Source: JAAXHF01 sp965242605 (GTDB taxonomy: Bacteria; Desulfobacterota; Binatia; Bin18). Taken from it: a stretch of DNA of 64,000 nt. Location: positions 1-64,000 of the forward strand of contig CBDESS010000004.1 in assembly GCA_965242605.1 (NCBI GenBank). Reading direction: 5' to 3'. A program made the position numbers and the translations under genes. The notes under the pieces were generated by a model. It was not told the origin of the DNA, ran no database searches, and worked only from the letters and a program-made list of their open reading frames with translations. This document shows, in pieces, positions 8,062 through 15,363 of this stretch (position 1 is the first letter of the stretch; each line of letters starts with the position of its first letter).

Positions 8062-10499
8062 TTGGCCGCCTCCCTGCCCGCTTCGTCTGCCCGGGCCTCC
8101 ACCCGGACCGCTACCTCCCAGACCCGCTCGGCCCCCCGGCCCTGCCCCGTCCGCAGCTCAGCGATGCGGTAGGCTGGCAGCCGAATGGACCCCAGACACC
8201 TGCCAGCGAAGTACGCCGCCTGCTGCATCTGCGGGGCGTGACCGGGGTGCCGCCAGAACGTGAAATCAAGGACCCGAAAGCCCTCGGATTGGCGGGCCCC
8301 GGCGAGCACGGCCGGATCCCGCGGCCTGACGTGCAGAAAGAAGCCGGGGGCCATGTCCGCCCGGCGACACGGAGCCCGCAGGTAGCTCAGCGTGGTCCCG
8401 GCCAGGTACACAGCAAAGTGCGACCGGGCTACGGGGGGACCCGCCACCGTCGCCCGGTAGGCCGTGCGCACGGCGTCGGTCGCGAGGGCCCCGGGCGGCG
8501 ACACAGGGATGACCACCCGCCACAACTCGGCCCCCCCCCCCCTGCTCGCTACTTGGCTGGCTTCAATGGCCTGAATCAAATAGGCTGGCAAAGGCAGCCG
8601 GAGCAGACACCGCCCGTCCACCCGCACGCCGTACCGCATAAGGGCGAAACGCAACTCCTCAAAGCCCCACTTCCGACGCCACTGGGACAGAGCGGCCACA
8701 TCCACCGGGAAGACCCGCACCACGAAGGACCAGCCCCTGTGCAGGTCCGCTGGGCCGCAGGACATCTTCACCCCCATCAAAGTCCGGCTCTCCAGATACA
8801 GGCCAAAGTCCGCCCGCCCGACCGCCGGCCCGCCCGTCACGGCCCGGGCTACGGCCCGATAGGCGGCCGTGGTGGCCGCGTTGACCCGAGTCGGGTTGAG
8901 GGCCGTCACCGTCAGGAAGGTGTTGTGGTAAATCTTGCGGGCATAGAGGCGAGGCGCGAAGGGGGGACCGCCGAGGTCGCGCAGCAAGGAGTACAGGGAG
9001 GAACTGAGCACCTGAAAGTCCCCCGGTGGTGCCCCGCCCGCGGCGAAGGCGAGGCGGCGGCGCGCCGCTTTGGGAAGAATGAGCCGGTTTGGGGCCCCCT
9101 CAGCACTCATCTCCAGCGAGAGCGGTAGTGTGGGATAGCGGTGGAGGAGATGTTCCAACCCCTCCCGGTACACAGTTCCCCAGCGGTCCATCTCATACTG
9201 GGTCCCCAGGTAGTCGGGCGTGCGCCGGTCCACCAGCGCATTGAAATAGACGATCTGATGGGGATGGAGGGCCACCAGTTCGACGACCACCCCGGCCAAG
9301 CCGGCTGCGGCCAGCGCGTAGACGCCGGGCCGCAGTCCCGGCCGGGGGCAGACCGCCACCAGCCAACGCAGCCCGAACACCGCCAGCAGACACAGCGGGG
9401 CGTACAGAAAGCAGACCTGACGCCAGCCGTCGTAGAGGTTGGCGTTGACGACGAGGACGGCGACGACCGGGAGGACCAGACAGGCGACGAGCAGCAGCCC
9501 GAAGCGGGCGACGGGATTGCGGAACACCTCGCCGGGGCGGCTCAGGCCGCGATGCATCACGGATACTGCTCCTGCCAGACCCAGCAGCAGCACCCCCGGC
9601 GGGGTGGTAATGGCGACCCAGGTCGGAAGGTAGTCCGCAGGAATATCAGGCCAGCGCACCGGCTCGCCCTGGAAGAGGGTCGGGGAGCGAGTCGGATGCT
9701 GGGCGAAGACTGCCACGGCCTCGCCCAACGCTAAGGGGTCGCCCCACAGGTAGGGCGAGACCGCGTACAGCGTCAATACACTGGCCACCACGAACACCCC
9801 ACCAGTGCTCAAGACGTGCCAACGCGCCGCCCGCCCCGCCGCCCCCACCAGGTCGCCCGCCCGCAGGACCACCACCACGGCGAACAGCAGCACGCCCATG
9901 ATGCGCTGGTTGGTCGCTACCCCCACCCCTACCCCGCACAGTGCGAACGCCCCAAGACTCCCCCGCCGCCACGCCCGGTGAATCAGGAACAGGACAACCA
10001 GGAACATCACCAGGAAGGGGATGTCCTTGGTGTTGACGAAGGAGTGGGCGTAGAGCCGGGGCTGGAGCACGAACAGCAGCAGGGCCACCAGAGCCAGCCA
10101 GCGGCTGTGGAAGAGCTGGTACACCAGCCGGGCACAGCAGCCGCCGCCGGCCAGAAAGAAGAGGTGGGTCAGCAGATGACGGCTCAGGAAGACGGCCCGG
10201 CTGTCAGTGGGGGCCAGCAGCCGCTCAATGAGCGCCAGCGGCACCTCGAAGACAACGCCGTAGAACCGGTGGAAGGGAGCATAGGAGGGCAGCAGGGTTT
10301 CGGCGTCTCCCAGCATGTAGTCGACCGTCGCATGGCCGATGTAGCGCTGGACTTGCTCGTCCGCTCCTACGCCGTAGTCGTCAAGGACGGCCACGCCCAC
10401 GCCGGCCAAGACCGCCAGGGCCAGGAGCGTGCCGCGGGCAAACACACCAGCGACTGCCCTCTGACCCCACTTCGGGAGGGACGCCGGGATACCGCTCAC
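8058..10499 (-). CDS. GT-C family (GT39/PMT-like) membrane glycosyltransferase, array copy 4, with poly-G tract
   Basis: This 813-aa copy has a GTG start at 10499 with 4-bp overlap. The catalytic loop is DDYGVGADEQVQRYIGHATV. The loop between the later helices (GLSRPGEVFRNPVARF) matches copy 6, while the central soluble part (MSAEGAPNRLILPKAARRRL; FQVLSSSLYSLL; YARKIYHNTFLTVTALNPTR) matches copy 3. The C-terminal pair is subtype A. A run of 12 G on the coding strand (8531-8542) lies at the end of R1 and encodes the SRGGGAEL stretch. Equivalent sites in copies 3 and 7 have 8 and 7 G. A one-base slip here would remove R2, so this member could switch on and off. The frame as read is open. Confidence 0.87.
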   Translation of the reverse strand: MSGIPASLPKWGQRAVAGVFARGTLLALAVLAGVGVAVLDDYGVGADEQVQRYIGHATVDYMLGDAETLLPSYAPFHRFYGVVFEVPLALIERLLAPTDSRAVFLSRHLLTHLFFLAGGGCCARLVYQLFHSRWLALVALLLFVLQPRLYAHSFVNTKDIPFLVMFLVVLFLIHRAWRRGSLGAFALCGVGVGVATNQRIMGVLLFAVVVVLRAGDLVGAAGRAARWHVLSTGGVFVVASVLTLYAVSPYLWGDPLALGEAVAVFAQHPTRSPTLFQGEPVRWPDIPADYLPTWVAITTPPGVLLLGLAGAVSVMHRGLSRPGEVFRNPVARFGLLLVACLVLPVVAVLVVNANLYDGWRQVCFLYAPLCLLAVFGLRWLVAVCPRPGLRPGVYALAAAGLAGVVVELVALHPHQIVYFNALVDRRTPDYLGTQYEMDRWGTVYREGLEHLLHRYPTLPLSLEMSAEGAPNRLILPKAARRRLAFAAGGAPPGDFQVLSSSLYSLLRDLGGPPFAPRLYARKIYHNTFLTVTALNPTRVNAATTAAYRAVARAVTGGPAVGRADFGLYLESRTLMGVKMSCGPADLHRGWSFVVRVFPVDVAALSQWRRKWGFEELRFALMRYGVRVDGRCLLRLPLPAYLIQAIEASQVASRGGGAELWRVVIPVSPPGALATDAVRTAYRATVAGPPVARSHFAVYLAGTTLSYLRAPCRRADMAPGFFLHVRPRDPAVLAGARQSEGFRVLDFTFWRHPGHAPQMQQAAYFAGRCLGSIRLPAYRIAELRTGQGRGAERVWEVAVRVEARADEAGREAAK
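8531..8542 (-). repeat. 12-nt homopolymer (poly-G on coding strand) inside array copy 4
   Basis: Twelve consecutive C on the + strand are read as G12 in the coding direction, spanning codons for R-G-G-G-A in the QVASRGGGAELW segment. Tracts this long in glycosyltransferase genes are classic slipped-strand contingency sites in other bacteria. Here that role is inferred. Homologous positions in copies 3 and 7 carry only 8 and 7 G. Confidence 0.9.
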
Positions 10500-12937
10500 T
10501 CGACCGCCTCCGGGCCCCCTGAGGCGGCCCGGGCCTCCACCCGGACCGCTACCTCCCAGACCCGCTCGGCCCCCCGGCCCTGCCCCGTCCGCAGCTCAGC
10601 GATGCGGTAGGCTGGCAGCCGAATGGACCCCAGACACCTGCCAGCGAACAACGCCGCCTGCTGCACCTGCGGGGCGTGACCGGGGTGCCGCCAGAACGTG
10701 AAATCAAGCACCCGAAAGCCCTCGGATTGGCGGACCCCCACGAGCACGGCCGGGTCCCGCGGCCTGACGTGCAGAAAGAAGCCGGGTTCTGTGTCCGCCC
10801 GGCGACACGGAGCCCGCAGGTAGGTCAGCGTGGTCCCGGCGAGGTACACAGCGAAATGCGACCGGGCCACGGGGGGACCCGCCACCGTCGCCCGGTAGGC
10901 CGTGCGCACGGCGTCGGTCGCCGGGGCCCCGGGCGGCGACACAGGGATGGTCACCCGCCACAACTCGGCCCCCCCCTCCCTGCTCGCTACTTGGCTGGCT
11001 TCAATGGCCTGAATCAGATAGGCCGGCAAGGGCAGCCGAATCAGACACCACCCGTCCACCCGCACGCCGTACCGCCTAAGGGCGAAACGCAACTCCTCAA
11101 AGCCCCACTTCCGACGCCGCTGGGACAGAGCGGCCACATCCACCGGGAAGACCCGCACCACGAAGGGCCACCCCCTGTGCAGGTCCGCCGGGCCGCAGGA
11201 CGTCTTCACCCACATCAAAGTCCGGCTCTCCAGATACAGGGCAAAGTCCGCCCGCCCGACCGCCGGCCCGCCCGGCACGGCCCGGGCTACGGCCCGATAG
11301 GCGGCCGTGGTGGCCGCGTTGACCCGAGTCAGGTTGAGGGCCGTCACCGTCAGGAAGGTGTTGTGGTAAATCTTGCGGGCATAGAGGCGAGGCGCGAAGG
11401 GGGGACCGCCGAGGTCGCGCCGCAAGAAGTCCAGGGAGGAACTGAGCACCTGAAAGTCCCCCGGTGGTGCCCCGCCCGCGGCGAAGGCGAGGCGGTGGCG
11501 CGCCGCTTTGGGAAGAATGAGCCGGTTTGGGACCCCCAGAACATGCATCTCCAGCGAGATCGGTGAAGTGGGATAGCGATGGAGGACATGTTCCAACCCC
11601 TCCCGGTATATGGTTCCCCAGGAGTACATCTCGTACTGGGTCCCCAGGGAGTCGGGCGTGTGCCGGTCAACCAGGGCGTTGAAATAGACCTGCTGATAGG
11701 GATGAATGGAAACCGTTGCGACGACCACCCCGGCCAAGCTCACTGCGGCCAGCGCGTAGACGCCGGGCCGCAGCCTCGGCCGGGGGCAGACCACCGCCAG
11801 CCAGCGCAGCCCGAACACCGCCAGCAGACACAGCGGGGCGTACAGAAAGTAGACCTGACGCCAGTCGTTGTAGAGATTGGCGTTGACGACAATGACGGCG
11901 ACGACCGGGAGCACCAGACAGGCGACGAGCAGCAGGCCGAAGCGGGCGACGGGGTCGCCCGGCACGGCACCGGGAGAGCGCAGGCCACGATGTATCACGG
12001 ACACTGCCCCCACCAGACCCAGCAGCAGCACCCCCGGCGGGGTGGTAATGGCGATCCAGGTTGGAAGGTAGTGTGCGGGAATATCCGGCCAGTGCACCAG
12101 CTCGCCCTGGAAGAGGGTCGAGGAGTGAGTCGGATGCTGGGAGGAGACTGCCACAGCCTCGCCCAACAGCAAGGGGTCGCCCCACAGATAGGGCGAGACC
12201 GTGTACAGCGTCAATACACTGGCCACCACGAACACCGCCCCAGTGCTCAGAACGTGCCAGCGTGCCGCCCGCCCCGCCGCCCCCGCCAGGTCGCCCGCCC
12301 GCAGGACCACCACCACGACGAACAGCAACGCGCCCATGATGCGCAGGTTGGTCGCTACCCCCACCCCCACCCCGCACAGTGCGAACGCCCCAAGGCTCTC
12401 CCGCCGCCACGCCCGGTAAATCAGGAACAGAGCGACCAGGAACATCACCAGGAAGGGGATGTCCTTGGTGTTGACAAAGGAGTGGGCGTAAAGCCGGGGA
12501 TGGAGCACGAACAGCAGCAGGGCCGCCAGGGCCAGCCACCGGCTGCGGAAGAGCTGGTACACCAGCCGGGCACAGCAGTAGCCACCGGCCAGAAAGAAGA
12601 GATGGGTCAGCAGATGGCGGCTCAGGTAGATGGCCCGGCTGTCGGTGAGGCCCAGCAGCCGCTCAACGAGTACCAGCGGCACCTCGAAGACAACGCCATA
12701 GAACCGGTGGAAGGGAGGATAGGAGGGCAGCAGGGTTTCGGCGTCTCCCAGCATGTAGTCGACCGTCGCATGGCCGATGTAGTACTGGACTGGATCGTCC
12801 GTCGTTATGCCGTAGTCGTCGAGGACGACCATGCCCATGACGGCCAAGACCGCCAGGGCCAGGAGCGTGCCGCGGGCAAACACGCCAGCGCCTGCCCTCT
12901 GACCCCACTTCGGGAGGGACGCCAGGATACCGCTCAC
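10496..12937 (-). CDS. GT-C family (GT39/PMT-like) membrane glycosyltransferase, array copy 3
   Basis: This 813-aa copy starts with GTG at 12937. In the first periplasmic loop the usual D-E pair is D-D (DDYGITTDDPVQYYIGHATV). This is the only copy with that substitution, so it may be altered in catalysis or still functional because the acid is kept. The rest of the loop (YMLGDAETLLPSYPPFHRFY) matches copies 4 and 5. The central soluble region (EMHVLGVPNRLILPKAARHR; FQVLSSSLDFL) and the subtype-A C-terminal pair match copy 4. Copies 3 and 4 therefore look like a recent adjacent duplication that has diverged at the catalytic loop. Confidence 0.87.
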   Translation of the reverse strand: MSGILASLPKWGQRAGAGVFARGTLLALAVLAVMGMVVLDDYGITTDDPVQYYIGHATVDYMLGDAETLLPSYPPFHRFYGVVFEVPLVLVERLLGLTDSRAIYLSRHLLTHLFFLAGGYCCARLVYQLFRSRWLALAALLLFVLHPRLYAHSFVNTKDIPFLVMFLVALFLIYRAWRRESLGAFALCGVGVGVATNLRIMGALLFVVVVVLRAGDLAGAAGRAARWHVLSTGAVFVVASVLTLYTVSPYLWGDPLLLGEAVAVSSQHPTHSSTLFQGELVHWPDIPAHYLPTWIAITTPPGVLLLGLVGAVSVIHRGLRSPGAVPGDPVARFGLLLVACLVLPVVAVIVVNANLYNDWRQVYFLYAPLCLLAVFGLRWLAVVCPRPRLRPGVYALAAVSLAGVVVATVSIHPYQQVYFNALVDRHTPDSLGTQYEMYSWGTIYREGLEHVLHRYPTSPISLEMHVLGVPNRLILPKAARHRLAFAAGGAPPGDFQVLSSSLDFLRRDLGGPPFAPRLYARKIYHNTFLTVTALNLTRVNAATTAAYRAVARAVPGGPAVGRADFALYLESRTLMWVKTSCGPADLHRGWPFVVRVFPVDVAALSQRRRKWGFEELRFALRRYGVRVDGWCLIRLPLPAYLIQAIEASQVASREGGAELWRVTIPVSPPGAPATDAVRTAYRATVAGPPVARSHFAVYLAGTTLTYLRAPCRRADTEPGFFLHVRPRDPAVLVGVRQSEGFRVLDFTFWRHPGHAPQVQQAALFAGRCLGSIRLPAYRIAELRTGQGRGAERVWEVAVRVEARAASGGPEAVE

Positions 12938-15363
12938 CCGGCCTCCTCCGGGCCGGCTGAGGCGGCCCGGGCCTCCACCGGGACCGCCGCCGCCCAGACC
13001 CGCTCGGCCCCCCGGCCCTGCCCGGTCCGCAGCCTGGTGATGGGGTAAGCTGGCAGCCGAATGGACGCCAGACAGGTGCCGGCAAAGCGCGCCGCCTGGT
13101 CTACCTGCGGGGCATAACGGGGGTGCCGCCGGAACGCGAAATCGAGCACCTCAAAGCCCCGGGACCGGCGGGCCGCCGCGAGCACAGCCGGGTCCCGGGG
13201 TCTGACGTGCAGAAAGAAGCCGGGGGCCGTGTCCGCTGGACGACAGGGGGCCCGCAGGTAGGTCAGCGTGGTCCCGGCGAGGTACAGGGCAAAGCGCGAC
13301 CGGGCCACGGGGGCACCCGCCACCGCCACCCGGTAGGCTTCGCGCACCAGGTCGGTCCCGGTGGCACCGGGAGGCGACACAGGGATGGCCACCCGCCACA
13401 GATCGGTGCCCCCGAAAGGCAGCACTTGCCTGGCTTCAATGGCCCGGCTCGGATAGGCCGGCAAGGGCAGCCGAATCAGACACTGGCCGTCCACCAGGAC
13501 ACCGTACCGGCTGAAGTCGAAGTACCTCTCCTCAAATCCCCACTTCCGACGCCATCGGGGCAGGTCGGCCACATCCACCGGGAAGACCTGCACCGAGAAG
13601 GACCCGCGCAGGTCCGCCGGGCCGCAGGCCACCTTCACCCACATCAGGGTCTGGTCATCCAGATACAGGTCAAAGCCCACCCGACCGACCGGCACCCCGC
13701 CCGTCACGACCCGGACCACAGCCCGATAGGCGGCCGTGGTGGCTACATCCACCCTGGCCAAGTTGGGGGCCGTCACCGTCAGGACGGTGTTATGGTAAAT
13801 CTGATGGTTATAGAGGTGAGGCGCGAAGAGAGGGCCGCTAAGGCCGCGCCGCAAGTTTGAGTGGTGATCGATCACCTGAAAGTCCCCAGACGGCACCCCG
13901 CCCTCGGCGAGGACGAGGCGGCGGCGCACCGCTTTGGGAAGAATGAGCCGATTCCGGACCCCCAGACCATGCATCTCCAGCGAGATCGGTGAAGTGGGAT
14001 AGCGGCGGAGGAGATGTTCCAACCCCTCCCGGTGCGTGGTTCCCCAGCGGTCCATCTCGTACCAGGTCCCCAGGTAGTCGGGCGTGCACCGGTCCACCAG
14101 GGCATTGAAATAGGCTATCTGGTGGGGATGGAGGGCCACCAGCTCGACGACCACCCCGGCCAGGCCCGCCGCCGCCAGCCCATGCATGCCCTGCCGCAAC
14201 ACGGCCCAGCGACAGACCGCCGCCAGCCAGCGCAGCCCGAACACTGCCAGCAGACACACCGGGGCGTACAGAAAGTAGACCTGACGCCAGCCGTTGTAAA
14301 GGTTGGCATTGACAACGAGGACGGCGACAACCGGGAGGACCAGACAGGCGACGAGCAGCAGGCCGAAGCGGACGACGGGGGCACCCAGCACGGTGCCGGG
14401 GGAGATCAAACCGCGATGCATCACGGACACTGCCCCTACCAGACTCAGCAGCAGCACCCCCGGCGGGGTGGTGATGGCAATCCAGGTCGGAAGGTAGTCC
14501 GCAGGAAGCTCCGGCCAGCGTACCGGCTCGCCCTGGAAGAGGGTCACAGCGTGAATCGGGTGCTGGGAGAGGACTGCCACGGCCTCACCTAGCGCCAAGG
14601 GGTCACCCCACAGGTAGGGCGAGACCGCGTACAGCGTCAACACACTGACTGCCACGAACACCGCCCCCGTGCTCAGAACGTGCCAGCGTGCCGCCCGCCC
14701 TGCCGCCCCCACCAGGTCGCCCGCCCGCAGGACCACCACCACAACGAACAGCAGCACGCCCATGATGCGCAGGTTGGTCGCTACCCCCACCCCGACCCCA
14801 CACAGTGCGAACGCCCCAAGGCTCTCCCGCCGCCATGCCCGGTGAATCAGGAACAGGGCAACCAGGAACAGCACCAGGAAGGGGATGTCCTTGGTATTAA
14901 CGAAGGAGTAAGCGTAGAGCCGGGGATGGAGCACGAACAGCAGCAGGGCGACCAGGGCCAGCCAGCGGCTGTGGAAGAGGTGGTACACCAGCCGGGCACA
15001 GCAGTACCCACCGGCCAGAAAGAAGAGGTGGGTCAGCAGATGGCGGCTCAGGTAGATGGCCCGGCTGTCGGTGAGACCCAGCAGCCGCTCAACGAGCACC
15101 AGCGGCACCTCGAAGACGACGCCATAGAACCGATTGTGGGGAAGACCGGGGGGCAGCAGAACCTCAGCGTCCCCCAGCAGGTAGTTGACCGCCGCATGGC
15201 CGTGTCCGTACCGGAGCTCTTCGTCCCGCGAAACGCCGTAGTCGTCAAGGACGGCCACGCCCATGACGGCCAAGACCGTCAGGGCCAGGAGTACGCTGCG
15301 GGCAAGCGCGACATCGCCTGCTCCCTGGCCCCGCTTCGGGGGGGACACCGGGATACCAGTCAC
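12934..15363 (-). CDS. GT-C family (GT39/PMT-like) membrane glycosyltransferase, array copy 2
   Basis: This 809-aa copy starts with GTG at 15363 (V-T-G-I-P). The catalytic loop is DDYGVSRDEELRYGHGHAAV followed by NYLLGDAEVLLPPGLPHNRF. The NYLLGDAEVLL stretch is shared with copy 1. The central block has HGLGVRNRLILPKAVRRRLV and the QVIDHHSNLRRGLSGPLFAP block, also shared with copy 1. The C-terminal pair is subtype B, with one methionine-tryptophan variant (QTLMWVKVACGPADLRG). Copies 1 and 2 thus form a second pair of close neighbours. Confidence 0.87.
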   Translation of the reverse strand: MTGIPVSPPKRGQGAGDVALARSVLLALTVLAVMGVAVLDDYGVSRDEELRYGHGHAAVNYLLGDAEVLLPPGLPHNRFYGVVFEVPLVLVERLLGLTDSRAIYLSRHLLTHLFFLAGGYCCARLVYHLFHSRWLALVALLLFVLHPRLYAYSFVNTKDIPFLVLFLVALFLIHRAWRRESLGAFALCGVGVGVATNLRIMGVLLFVVVVVLRAGDLVGAAGRAARWHVLSTGAVFVAVSVLTLYAVSPYLWGDPLALGEAVAVLSQHPIHAVTLFQGEPVRWPELPADYLPTWIAITTPPGVLLLSLVGAVSVMHRGLISPGTVLGAPVVRFGLLLVACLVLPVVAVLVVNANLYNGWRQVYFLYAPVCLLAVFGLRWLAAVCRWAVLRQGMHGLAAAGLAGVVVELVALHPHQIAYFNALVDRCTPDYLGTWYEMDRWGTTHREGLEHLLRRYPTSPISLEMHGLGVRNRLILPKAVRRRLVLAEGGVPSGDFQVIDHHSNLRRGLSGPLFAPHLYNHQIYHNTVLTVTAPNLARVDVATTAAYRAVVRVVTGGVPVGRVGFDLYLDDQTLMWVKVACGPADLRGSFSVQVFPVDVADLPRWRRKWGFEERYFDFSRYGVLVDGQCLIRLPLPAYPSRAIEARQVLPFGGTDLWRVAIPVSPPGATGTDLVREAYRVAVAGAPVARSRFALYLAGTTLTYLRAPCRPADTAPGFFLHVRPRDPAVLAAARRSRGFEVLDFAFRRHPRYAPQVDQAARFAGTCLASIRLPAYPITRLRTGQGRGAERVWAAAVPVEARAASAGPEEAG

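Noticed and set aside
8531..8542. Treating the C12 run as purely a sequencing error
   Set aside because: The frame is intact as given and matches paralogues on both sides; error remains possible but the sequence as shown is coherent.
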